In this document: positions 1 through 8,558 of the stretch, one piece after another | Position numbering within the stretch: position 1 is the stretch's first letter | Layout of the letters: each line of letters starts with the position of its first letter | DNA from: Macrocybe gigantea | Lineage: Eukaryota; Basidiomycota; Agaricomycetes; Agaricales; Callistosporiaceae | NCBI GenBank assembly: GCA_011319805.1 | Contig: SJRY01000147.1 | Location: forward strand, 1 to 22,183 | Length of the DNA: 22,183 nt | Direction of reading: 5' to 3' | Made by a program: the position numbers and the translations under genes | The notes under the pieces: generated by a model | Seen by the model: the letters and a program-made list of their open reading frames with translations, nothing else | Database searches by the model: none | Told to the model about the DNA's origin: nothing

Positions 1-465
1 CCGGGCAGGGAGTGGTATGCTCGCAGAGTCACAACGAAACAAAAATTTGATAAGACGAGATTTGCGGTCACCGTCGCCATCCTAAAGGCTCGACAGCGAC
101 GAGCAACGTGCGCAATGCTGTGCTGGCCGTTGCGTGTTTTGAAACAAGACCCATGCGGCCAAATTCCCACGGGCAGGCTAGCACCTTTTCCCGCCCTTTT
201 CCCATTGTGACACTCATCCAGCACCTCCAGTCACTGTCCCGTCACGAAATTGTCACTGCAAACGCCTTCGAATCGTCGCGTAGGTCACGCCCAGGCATAA
301 CACAGGTCCTCCTCGGACGGAGGGAAAAGCGAGTCCTAATATCATTATTCTTCTCGTCCAGCTGAAACAGCATTCAGACCTCCGCCTTTTCGCGAGTTTG
401 TATTGTGTCTTTGAGAAACCACCCGCTTTCACGAGCTCAGAACCTAGAAAAGAAAAGAATTTAAC
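1..465 (+). promoter_or_regulatory. Upstream region and 5' leader of the 466 gene
   Basis: This stretch before the first well-supported start codon has no convincing reading frame; an open frame at 108-365 has no protein-like composition. It contains pyrimidine-rich stretches around 186-210 and an A-rich leader directly before the ATG at 466, whose context (aacATGg) is favourable. No clear TATA box is visible, unlike the small secreted protein genes further right. It probably holds the promoter and 5' UTR of the 466 gene. Confidence 0.4.
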
Positions 466-1814
466 ATGGACTCTGCAGCGCAGACATCGTCTTCATCGTC
501 TCGCAAGCGCAATCGCGAGAACGAGACCGAGAGCCAACGCATTAAGCGCGAAAAGGCAGCTGAGCGCCAACGCAGAAAGCGCGAGCGCGACAGAAACAAC
601 AACATGGCTATCATATCCGCGTTCTCCCCTCCAGACCAGCCGCACTCCCATCAGCTGCTCCAACAGCAGCTGCAGCAGGCTCACGCTGTCCAGGTGCAGC
701 ACCAGCAAGCGTCTCAACCTCAGCCGGCACAGCCGCAGCAACAGCCTTCTTACAGCAAAGCCAACCCTCGCAGCCCTCCGCACCGACAAGCCAAGATTAC
801 GCCTCGACGCCGGAACTCACGCCCACGGAAATCGCACGGCGGGACCGCGTGCGCGCCGCAGCGCGCGAACGGCAGCGCAAGCACCGCATGCTCGTCAAGC
901 AGCGCAAGATGCGCGAGCTCGGACTCGACATGGGCAGCGACATGATGCCTGGCATGGATGAGGTGCACTATCGCGTCAATGCCGACGGGCAGTATCAGCA
1001 AGTCCTCCCGCACGACCTCCAGCAGGCTGCACCCCCGCCACCGCACTTGGCAGCCGCGGCGGCGGCTGCTGCTGCCGCAGGCGCCGGCCCAGGCCCACAC
1101 GAACCACCTTTCCCACAGGGACAGCCTCTCGGCGGGCAAACCTTTGCGTCGACGCTTCTGCTTTCGTTCTCGTGTGCGCCGCTGCTGAAGCAGCACCTCC
1201 TACGCACGCTGAGCATGACCAACGAGGAGCTGGCCTCGCTCGAGCCCGTATTAGCAGAGGCATGGGAACGATGGGATCACGCAGTACGTCCGCCCTTTCC
1301 TCACGCCATTCTCCATTTCTCACCCCCTTTTCCCTCCTCCATCCCTTAGCGCCGCGCCCACTACGCCGAACAAGCCGCCAAAGCCGGCCTTCCACCTCCC
1401 CTCCCGGCACCCTCCTCCTTCCCCGTGGACCTGACACACGATCCGGGACAGTCCACGCAACAAGGCGGGCCTCCGCCGCCTTACGCGATTCCGACGAACG
1501 GCCCCGCGGACTCGACGCATCCGAACGAGTTTCGCGCGCGCTTCCACCGCCCGCTTGTCGCCCCGACGCCGTTCCGCTCCTTCGCGTCCGGGTCGGTGCC
1601 CAATGCTCCCGGGCCGGGTGCGTCTGCTGGTGCAGGAGCCGACGGCGCGACAGCAGGTGCATCGACGCCCGGCAGCTCTGCACCCTCAGCGACGGAAGCG
1701 ATCGATCCCCATCTGGCGAGCTCGTCGAGCAATCCGGGTAGCGCTACGACTAATGGTACGACTGGTGGGAGCAAGAACACTGCGTCGGCTCCAGGTGGTA
1801 TTTCCTCAAAGTAA
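466..1814 (+). CDS. Gln/Pro/Ala-rich protein with two basic segments, three exons
   Basis: Predicted exons are 466-693, 756-1283 and 1350-1814, giving 406 aa. Intron 1 (62 nt, gtgcag...ttcttacag) moves reading from one frame to another; intron 2 (66 nt, gtacgt...ccttag) is frame-neutral but carries an in-frame TAG as its last codon, so it must be removed. Residues 13-43 are strongly basic (RKR, then REKAAERQRRKRERDR), and residues 103-131 form a second basic segment (ARERQRKHRMLVKQRKMREL). Between them is a Gln-rich stretch (64-83). Residues 175-184 are poly-Ala, and about 200-265 is a likely helical region. The C-terminus is Ser/Gly/Pro-rich and disordered. The basic segments recall bZIP basic regions, but no leucine heptads follow, so a nuclear DNA- or RNA-binding role is inference. 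A perfect donor (gtaagt) overlaps the stop at 1811, so a 3' UTR intron or a slightly different C-terminus is possible. Confidence 0.8.
694..755 (+). other. Intron 1 of the 466 gene
   Basis: The donor cag|gtgcag is non-consensus, but the acceptor ccttcttacag is strong and a ctcaac branch-like site lies between. Removing 62 nt joins ...QAHAVQ to QSQPSQPS... in frame. The alternative donor at 688 (gtccag) also keeps frame and would drop two residues. Confidence 0.6.
1284..1349 (+). other. Intron 2 of the 466 gene
   Basis: The donor gtacgt follows the Ala codon at 1281. The interior is a long pyrimidine tract and the acceptor is cccttag. Splicing joins AWERWDHA to RRAHYAEQAAKAGL in phase 0. If unspliced, the protein would end at the TAG at 1347-1349. 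Confidence 0.8.
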
Positions 1815-2818
1815 GTCCAGCTTCATTTTGTATGTTCGTCACTCAAATTCGCATTTCTTGCATCTCTCTGAGTAGATGACTTTATGACTTGTGACGAACG
1901 TCTGAACACCTTGTGTGACCAGATACAGCCCCCATTTTTCAGCCATACACGTGTTCCCTGAGAATCACAGACTTGAGATTCACAATGCGTTGCTATCCTT
2001 TATCCCGCAGCAAAACGTCGCTCAATCTACCCATCCCCACGATTCAGATGTCCTAGGTCTCGTTCTGTGCTCTATCCATTTTATGGGCATTTCTTTCTTC
2101 GGCGGTTGTAATATCTACGTGCCAACTTTCTCCCTTCTGTTATTGCATCGAGTCGTGGTCCTTATATATTATATCATGGTACTCTACGCTATGTGTTTTG
2201 TCGGTGACACGCTAATTTATGGGCGTCGTCCTGCATTTAAAATGCCCTGTGTATTCTGGACGCGTGTTTGTTCCAGGCGTTCACGTAACTTGAGCACTTC
2301 GCTGCCCATGGCCAGGTGACGTTCGCCGCCACGCCTTCGCCAAGTCGCGTTGCGGACTCGGCCCAACGAGAACGTCGTCACAGGCATGTTTCTGATCGGA
2401 AGGTTGCTTGCCTCGAGGCATACCCCTCGGCCGCGGCACGCGATTATAGTAATGCCAATTAAACGGCTTTCCAGAAAAATAATTTCATTCAAGTTGAAGC
2501 TCAGATACTTGTCTAGCAGTCTTGTCCAAGAGGGTCGCCGCGCTGGTTAAGTTCGAGTTCACACTTCGAGGTGAATAGCTAGTTTCGACTCGGGCATACA
2601 ATGCCAAGGCGCCCCACGTCCATCGTCTTGCGCAGATCCGGAGTTTGGTGGGTCTTCTACCCCTGAGCGCCTGAGCCCTTCGAGTCCGTCGTTCGTAACT
2701 CCTCATAATGTCCATGATGCTCTTCTGGTGTTTTCCTCGGACGAACTGTGGTACTATAGGGCCTCAAGGCCTCATGGAACAGCTTCTGGACCTGCTAGAC
2801 GGGCGCCGGTGCTGCGGC
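1815..2818. other. 3' flank of the 466 gene and intergenic region
   Basis: About 1 kb without a supported gene. The splice donor at 1811 could pair with acceptors near 1872-1942, which would give a 3' UTR intron. An open frame at 1915-2319 is hydrophobic with random-looking composition and I do not call it. No repeat or RNA gene is visible. Confidence 0.4.
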
Positions 2819-2983
2819 ATAAAAAGCGAGAATTTTCGCTCCTGAAAGACTAGTATCCTGTATAGGACACTTCAAGCACTCTTTCAATACTCTCAACCAA
2901 TAAATTGTCCGAGTGCGCTTCTTCTTCGCCATCAAAAAAAAAACGCTGACTGACGGCGAGCTCATTCTAGCCCACCGCCAGCC
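2819..2983 (+). promoter_or_regulatory. Core promoter and leader of secreted-protein copy 1
   Basis: A TATA-like cataaaaag at 2819-2827 is followed by blocks shared with the promoters of the other three copies: a gagaattttcg-like block, tgaaagac.ag.atcc, gacacttcaagc, and ctgac.gacg..gagctcattctagcc close to the ATG. The ATG at 2984 lies about 160 nt downstream of the TATA box. Confidence 0.7.
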
Positions 2984-3298
2984 ATGAAGTTCACTGCGAT
3001 CTTGACCGCCCTAGTCGCCGCGAGCGCGTCCAACGCGTATACCCTGTCCGCCTGGTCTGGCACCAGCTACACCGGGCGCCTGTACCAGACGGCCGCTTCC
3101 GGCACCCACCCGCTCGGCTTCACCGCGGCGTCGTACATCTGGAGCTCCTCCGCCGCCGACGGCTGCTGCGTCAAATTTTGCAGAGGCTCCGTCGAGACGG
3201 GCTACTGGTGCCCCGCACACTCCAACCCGAACGTCGCGGCCGCAAACCGCTTCGATAAGGTCGTGACCGGCTGCGGCTCGACGGTGCTCAGGTGCTGA
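2984..3298 (+). CDS. Small secreted Cys-rich protein, copy 1
   Basis: An intronless gene for 104 aa. Residues 1-18 form a signal peptide (MKF, hydrophobic Ala/Leu core, cleavage expected after SNA). The mature part has six cysteines at 61, 62, 66, 76, 97 and 104, spaced C-C-x3-C-x9-C-x20-C-x6-C, so three disulfides are likely. An aromatic-x4-Tyr-x-Gly element (W24...Y29-x-G31) and the Ala-Ser pair at 49-50 resemble a beta/gamma-crystallin Greek-key motif; this fold assignment is inference. The family is present four times in this window. Copy 1 is the most diverged and the only one on the + strand; it converges on copy 2. Function is unknown. Secretion with high disulfide density fits an extracellular, effector-like or antimicrobial-type protein, without direct proof. 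Confidence 0.9.
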   Translation: MKFTAILTALVAASASNAYTLSAWSGTSYTGRLYQTAASGTHPLGFTAASYIWSSSAADGCCVKFCRGSVETGYWCPAHSNPNVAAANRFDKVVTGCGSTVLRC

Positions 3299-3526
3299 TC
3301 GCGTGCGAATATGAGCCCGAATCGAGGTCCTGGTGGAAATTGGATTCTGTTTCGTGTTGAATGTGGTGGGTTCGTGCATGGTCTGACAGGAAGGAAATTA
3401 GGATGAGGAATATCTTCTGTAACTTGTTATACATTGTCTTGACGTCTTTCGTGCCGCAAGAATTTCTTAAGCCAGTGTCGATAAGTTATTCACAAACCGT
3501 TCAACGTTCAAGCTCGACCACACGCA
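3299..3526. other. Intergenic region between convergent copies 1 and 2
   Basis: It holds the 3' UTR of copy 1 and then AT-richer DNA up to the edge of the tandem duplication. No gene is visible. A small open frame (3361-3594) has no protein-like features. Confidence 0.4.
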
Positions 3527-3726
3527 ATTTCTCAAAACGGTCAGACTTGACAACAATCTTACACTGTTACACTGCAGCACATCATAGCATTTGACTTTCA
3601 TAAAATGCATACATTCTCTCAGCAGACTAATCACAAGTTCACAAATTTGGCGTCTTGATATATATCAACTCGGATAACGTCAGAGACAACCTCACGAGTC
3701 CCGACATACGCTGTACTCACCGCCGT

Positions 3727-4041
3727 TCAGCAGTTCAGCACAGCCGAGCCACAGCCAGTGACGACTTTGTCGAACCGGTTTGCTGACGCGACATTGGAGT
3801 TGGAGTGCGAAGGGCACCAGTTGCCAGTTTCGGTGGAGCCCTTGCAGAACTTGACACAGCAGCCGTCGCCGGCGGTCGAGCTCCAGATGTACGATGCAGC
3901 GGTGAAGCCGAGCTTGTGGACGCCAGAGCTGGATGTCTGGTACTCAGTGCCGGTGTAGCCAGTGCTGGACCAGGCCGACAGGGTGAACCCATTGGCAGCG
4001 GTCGCGGCAACGACAGCAACGAATACGGCAGCAAATTTCAT
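3727..4041 (-). CDS. Small secreted Cys-rich protein, copy 2
   Basis: An intronless gene for 104 aa on the minus strand; the ATG is at 4041. The signal peptide covers residues 1-18 (Ala/Val-rich core, cleavage after ANG or one residue earlier). It has the same six-cysteine spacing as copy 1 and ends in ...GCGSAVLNC. The mature region is almost colinear with copies 3 and 4, with the conserved blocks LSAWSSTG, LGFTAASYIWSS, GDGCC.KFC and RFDKVV.GCGS. Its closest relative is copy 3 in the neighbouring duplicated unit. A strong donor-like gtgagt begins 6 nt after the stop codon, so the 3' UTR may be spliced. The intact frame and retained promoter argue that it is functional. Confidence 0.9.
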   Translation of the reverse strand: MKFAAVFVAVVAATAANGFTLSAWSSTGYTGTEYQTSSSGVHKLGFTAASYIWSSTAGDGCCVKFCKGSTETGNWCPSHSNSNVASANRFDKVVTGCGSAVLNC

Positions 4042-4196
4042 GGCTAGAATGAGCTCATCGTCAGTCGATGCGTTTTCACGGACGACAAAAAAGCGCGTGC
4101 TTAGACGGTTTGTTATATGAGAACGTTTAAAGAGAGCTTGAAGTATCCTGTGTCGGATGCTGGTCTTTCAAGACGAAATTTCTCGTTCTTTATACT
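4042..4196 (-). promoter_or_regulatory. Core promoter and leader of copy 2
   Basis: On the minus strand a consensus tataaag lies at 4194-4188, about 147 nt before the ATG. It is followed by the shared cttgaaagaccagcatcc and gatacttcaagc blocks and, next to the ATG, ctgacgatgagctcattctagcc. It is almost identical to the copy 3 promoter. Confidence 0.75.
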
Positions 4197-5154
4197 CGAG
4201 AACCAGTGTACTGTACATTCCCAGAGCTGTTGTATCGTGGTCAGAAAGTCACTACTCGGTGCTGCCAAGGACGCGTTAAACCAGACAGTATTCAGAACGC
4301 TTGTGATGCTTACCACCATGTGCGCCGGGCGCATGCCTCTCCATTCAGGCTCGGGAGAACTTAAATGTCAAATAGGCGGTATGTTTGGCATGGGACAGGT
4401 TGTGCCATCTCCCCATCGGCCCAAAGCGTCCCCGACTTTGCACTCCAGACAGACGCTCCGGATCTTGAGGCTTGTCTGGTGACCAGAACTAGACCATCAT
4501 GTAATGATAGGTTGCGCCTAGTCGTCGCGTAGACTGGACAATGATGATTAGCGATGAGAATCGTGCGTCGCACAGTCGCTAGTAGAGATCAACGTTCTTG
4601 GAGGTTTTAGACTAGAAATTGAAATTTGATTTCAAAATCAATGTTAGCGTTGTTTGCATCATGTTTGCCTTCAAGTTCAACGGAATCTATGTAAGGCGAT
4701 AAAAATTCAAATCAGACGACACGGACATCGTTTGCGATATAGTGTCGCAAGAAAAACAGTGCAGCTGCCACTTACCACCATTCGATCTATCCACTCAGAA
4801 GCACATGTTCTAGTCATAGGCTTTTAATAGAAAGAGCGCTTAGGTTCAAATTGACCGCATATAAGTTTTCGAAACGGCAGACTTACTTGTCTACGAGCCC
4901 TATGACTTTCTCGCAGCCCGTCACAACTCAGCGGATGATGGATTTCACTTCGCTGTAGTGACACGCTAATGCGGCAACTTAGCAATGTTACACTGTTACA
5001 CTGCGAACATCATAGCATTTGACTTTCATAACAGGCATACATTCTCTCAGCGGACTAATAACTAGTTCACGTATTTGGCGGCGCCAATACGTTCTAACTC
5101 GACAGCGTTAGAGACAACATCACGAGTCCTGACATATGCTATACTCACCGCCGT

Positions 5155-5466
5155 TCAGCAGTTCAGCACGGCCGAGCCACAGCCAGTGACGACTTTGTCG
5201 AACCGGTTTTCCGACGCGACGTTGGAGTTGGAGTGCGAAGAACACCAGTTTCCAGTTTCAGTGGAGCCCCTGCAGAACTTGACACAGCAGCCGTCGCCGG
5301 GGACCGAGCTCCAAATGTACGATGCAGCGGTGAAGCCGAGTGTGGACGCCAGAGGTGGACGTTGGAATTCGGTGCCGGTGAAGCCAGTGCTGGACCAGGC
5401 CGACAGGGTGAACCCATTGGCAGCGGTCGCGGCGACAACGGCAACAAATACGGCAGTCAATTTCAT
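5155..5466 (-). CDS. Small secreted Cys-rich protein, copy 3, with a locally shifted frame
   Basis: An intronless gene for 103 aa with a signal peptide at about 1-18 and the complete six-cysteine pattern. Compared with copy 2, a 1-nt deletion (near 5361) and a 2-nt deletion (near 5340) flank about seven codons. In between, the protein reads in another frame: RPPLAST replaces the usual TSS.GVHKL segment (about residues 36-43). The net loss of one codon restores the downstream frame, so the cysteines and C-terminus are kept. The gene is either a viable variant with an altered loop or an early stage of decay. It has the same promoter and the same gtgagt site after the stop as copy 2. Confidence 0.85.
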   Translation of the reverse strand: MKLTAVFVAVVAATAANGFTLSAWSSTGFTGTEFQRPPLASTLGFTAASYIWSSVPGDGCCVKFCRGSTETGNWCSSHSNSNVASENRFDKVVTGCGSAVLNC

Positions 5467-5621
5467 GGCTAGAATGAGCTCATCGTCAGTCGATGCTTTT
5501 TCGCGGACGACAAAAAAAGCGCGTGCTTAGACGGTTTGTTAGATGAGAATATTCAAAGAGAGCTTGAAGTATCTTGTGCCGGATGCTGGTCTTTCAAGAC
5601 AAAATTTCAGGTCTTTTATAC
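5467..5621 (-). promoter_or_regulatory. Core promoter and leader of copy 3
   Basis: A consensus tataaaa lies at 5620-5614 on the minus strand and is followed by the same leader blocks as copy 2, ending in gagctcattctagcc directly before the ATG at 5466. Confidence 0.75.
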
Positions 5622-6244
5622 TCGAGAACCAACGTGCATTCCCAGAGCTGTTGTATCGAAGTCGGGAAGCCAACTGGCCACCACTCGGTGCTGTCAAGGA
5701 CGCGTTGAGTCAGACTGTATTCAGAATGCTGGTGATGCTTGCCACCATGTGCTCTGTGTGTATTCCTCTTCATTCAGGCTCTGGACAACTCAAATTTGAA
5801 TAGGTACATTTGAGTTGTACCATCACCCCAAAGGCCCAAAGAGTCCCGACTTTGCACCCAGACAGACGCTCCGGATCTTGAAGTCTGTCTGGTGACCAGA
5901 ACTAGATCGAATCATAATGATAGAGCGTGTCTACTGGTCGCATAGACTGAGCAATGGTGATTAGCGATGAGAATCGTCGCCGGAAAGTCGTTGGCAGAGA
6001 TCAATGTCTTGGAGGTTTTAGATCGGAAATTGAAATTTGTTTTCAAAATCAAGGTTGGCGTTGTCGAAGTGTTGTTTGCCTTCAAGTTCAACGGAATCTA
6101 TGTAAGGCGACAAAATCAAATCAGACGATGTGATGTAGTGTCGCAAGAAACACAGTGCAGCTGCCGCTTACCACCCTATCCACCCATATGCACAGGTTCC
6201 AGCCATGGGCTCATACATAGTAGAAAGAGCGCTTGAGGCTCCAA

Positions 6245-6996
6245 ATATGTACAAACCTATGTCCATGGGACATTTCAGGGACTCGGAAAGTCTATGCTTG
6301 GCATTATCGAGCCGGTCGGCTTTCCCCGCATCATTGCAAGTAAATTCAAAGACAGATCTTCAATTTGTCGAGTTCCTGCTGGAATGTATTTTTCATTCGT
6401 GAATGTGTTCCTTTTCACTTTTCATAATAGTTCTTAGATCAATAGACGCCTTTAGCATTCCAGTAGGCGTTCTTTTTGTCCACGGACAATGAGGGAGCAG
6501 AAGAACAGTCACGCCAAACACCGGGATTTCATTGGGACGACATCGAAGTGCAATAGCCAGCGAACACCGCGGAAATTATGGATCGTTCTGCTTGCATAGC
6601 CCCACTCGTTACTTATACATATGTATCGAACTTCTTTCAGGGCTGGACATGTTCGCTCTAGACATATGCACCTTATGCAGGACAATGGGAAACTCGGCAG
6701 GATGGTACAATAAGGGCAAAGCACTCTTGAACACAACCAGCTTATGGTTAGATCAGAGGCTCGAATGATTTTCCTCCGAAATCCAACGTAACATTATGAA
6801 TGTTCGTTCAAGTCGGTCTGATACGTGACACACAAATCCATACGATTTATTCTGGAAATAATTCTTTAGGTATACATCAAAAACGCTTAGACATATCCAG
6901 CGCCTTCATATTGAGGCATTTGGGGACAGCGATCTGTCGCATTTGAGGTGTTCAAGACCACAGCGATAAATCTGCGGAAATCGTACGCACCAATAT
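6245..6996. other. Intergenic region between duplication unit B and copy 4
   Basis: About 750 bases with no supported gene. Open frames at 6509-6768 on both strands lack protein-like composition. It includes the expected 3' UTR of copy 4 on the minus strand. Confidence 0.4.
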
Positions 6997-7314
6997 CTAG
7001 CAGTTGAGCACAGCCGAGCCGCAACCGATGACGACCTTGTTGAATCGGTTGCCGGACGCGACGTTGGAGTTGGAGTGCGAAGGGCACCAGTTGCCCGTCT
7101 CCCGGCCGTCCCTGCAGAACTTGATGCAGCAGCCGTCGCCGGCAGGGGAGCTCCACTTGTACGATGCAGCGGTGAAGCCAAGCCTGTGGACGCCAGCGCT
7201 GGACGTCTGGAACTCGCGGCCAGTGTAGCCAGTGCTGGACCAGGCCGACAAAGTGTAGGCGTTGGCAGCAGCGGCGGCGACGATGGCGGTGATGAAGGAC
7301 GCGACCTTGACCAT
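6997..7314 (-). CDS. Small secreted Cys-rich protein, copy 4
   Basis: An intronless gene for 105 aa. The frame is open upstream of 7314, but I chose the ATG at 7314 (MVKVASF...) because it gives a canonical signal peptide (residues 1-19, Ala-rich core, ANA before YTLSAW) and lies at the expected distance from the TATA box at 7480-7474. It has all six cysteines with family spacing. Differences are Lys for Ile in ASYKWSS, a charged DGRETG loop, and VVIGCGS for VVTGCGS. The flanking DNA up to about 8060 is weakly similar to the flanks of copies 2 and 3, so the duplication carried more than the gene. A donor-like gtgcgt follows the stop codon. Confidence 0.9.
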   Translation of the reverse strand: MVKVASFITAIVAAAAANAYTLSAWSSTGYTGREFQTSSAGVHRLGFTAASYKWSSPAGDGCCIKFCRDGRETGNWCPSHSNSNVASGNRFNKVVIGCGSAVLNC

Positions 7315-7481
7315 GATGACTTCCTGTAAAACCTCGGCGTCAGACTCCCGACCTTTTTGTAGGTAATGAAGAACGCGTACTTGAAAGAGGTTAGAAAGTG
7401 TTGAGACAAGGTGTTTAGGGCTCTGAAGTGTCCAACGAAGGATGCTGGTTTTCTGGTGGGGATTACGTCCACCTTTTATAC
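7315..7481 (-). promoter_or_regulatory. Core promoter and leader of copy 4
   Basis: The minus strand shows ggtataaaagg (TATA at 7480-7474), then accagcatcc and gacacttca at the same spacing as in the other copies, and a gtctgacgccgag block nearer the ATG. It is the most diverged of the three minus-strand promoters, but the core order is kept. Confidence 0.65.
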
Positions 7482-7549
7482 CCCACAGCGCAGGCCTCGG
7501 TCCCAAATACAGCCAGACCCTGCTGCCGTGAAATCGCAGTGTAGGTCCT

Positions 7550-8060
7550 GTTCAGGAGAAATTAAACCAAAGAGAGCACATAAAACACTGGTGACAGTGG
7601 TGATGTCTACCAACATATGTGCTAAGCCTCTCCATCAAAATACGAGGCAAGCTCCACGATCCGCAGCGTCAATTTGGGTCTAAAATGGTCTAATTCATGA
7701 CGGGACGAGGATTGGCATAACCTGTCCAGACTCGAAATCACTGCCTCGTTGACTTCTTTGGAAAGAGACCCTGTCTGGTGACCGGCGTTGCATCTCCGTT
7801 TCGTCATACGTTAGCAATCGTATTCGCGTGTACGGAACGTCGAGGCAGGACGACAGACGTTCGGGGCCCCAAAAACCTGCTGGTAGAGATCTGCCAACAG
7901 TGCCAAGGACGTGCAGTGCACAGGGATGGCCAAATAGTTACAACAACATTTGAAAAAGAAATCATTCAAAGGCGCACCAAAACGGATTTTCAAAGCGCAC
8001 GACGGTAGAACCACTATTCGCTCCGAGGTCAAGGCGCCTTAGGTAAGGTGATAAAAATCT
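7550..8060. repeat. Diverged flank shared with duplication units A and B
   Basis: Short collinear matches to the region upstream of copies 2 and 3 are visible: taaaccaa...gtgatg.c.taccaac.atgtgc...gcctctccat (7563-7636), cctgtctggtgacc (7770-7783), tagagatc (7883-7890) and gtaaggtgataaaaat (8043-8058). The order matches units A and B, so this is an older copy of the same duplicated segment. No gene is seen here. Confidence 0.5.
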
Positions 8061-8558
8061 TGCCTCGAGTTCCGTAAAGGAATTGAGGTGACGCTCCTGG
8101 GCGTGCTGGCTTACATGTGGTCGAAATTCGAGGCCTGACACAAACCACCCGTGATAGAGTTCTACATAGTCAAAGCAAGTCAGCGTCTGCGCAGTGCGCA
8201 CTCATGTCCAGGCCAATTCATTTGCTAGGCGGCAATGTGGAGCCCCCTCGGCAGTATTACAGGTGCGCTAACCAAAACACGAATGCCATGCGGTATGCGA
8301 GCTGCATATAGAGTAACACCATCATATTACAGAACAACTGGATAGAGTAAAGATCGTAAAAAAAAATCCGGATACATGGCAGGGTATAGCACAACGAACC
8401 GCGGGCATAACGATACACGAGGGTATACTACATCAAAACCTATCTTATACGGTCGTGACACTCTGTGTTGACGGGACGTTACGATGCGGCGCCGGAGTCT
8501 GGCGTGAATATAGGCCTAAGCTGATGACGCTCTGGCAGTATTTTGTTATTAGACGCTA

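Larger units (their letters stand above)
3527..4851. repeat. Tandem duplication unit A (contains copy 2)
   Basis: This segment is repeated in direct orientation at about 4866-6244. Matching landmarks are acactgttacactgc (about 3559 and 4988), the whole secreted-protein gene and its promoter, a dctgtctggtgaccagaac-like block (about 4470 and 5886), atgtaaggcga (about 4689 and 6100) and tagaaagagcgctt (about 4828 and 6221). Many substitutions and small indels show that it is not a fresh duplication or an assembly artefact. Edges are approximate. Confidence 0.8.
4866..6244. repeat. Tandem duplication unit B (contains copy 3)
   Basis: A direct repeat of unit A in the same order and orientation. 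It differs mainly by a segment of roughly 95 nt near 4888-4980 that has no counterpart in unit A, plus small indels. The right edge lies near 6244, after which the sequence becomes unique. Confidence 0.8.

Noticed and set aside
398..961. Plus-strand open frame of 187 codons overlapping exon 1 of the 466 gene
   Set aside because: It is in a different frame from the spliced model and is low-complexity Arg/Ala/Ser-rich, without the continuous basic segments of the real frame.
976..1683. Long minus-strand open frame of 235 codons opposite the 466 gene
   Set aside because: It is the antisense of GC-rich exons 2 and 3 and runs across a well-supported intron; its composition is Arg/Ala/Gly-rich, as expected from a shadow frame.
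466..1814. Calling the 466 gene a bZIP transcription factor
   Set aside because: The basic segments fit loosely, but neither is followed by leucines every seven residues.
1915..2319. Plus-strand frame of 134 codons after the 466 gene
   Set aside because: It could be joined by splicing from the donor at 1811, but the product is hydrophobic and irregular; a 3' UTR is more likely.
3735..4034. Second minus-strand frame overlapping copy 2 (and the equivalents over copies 3 and 4)
   Set aside because: These are Pro/Ser/Arg-rich shadows of the Cys-rich genes, without a signal peptide or conserved cysteines.
7315..7506. N-terminal extension of copy 4 to 7506
   Set aside because: The frame is open, but it would run through the TATA box and leader shared with other copies, and would remove the signal peptide from the N-terminus.
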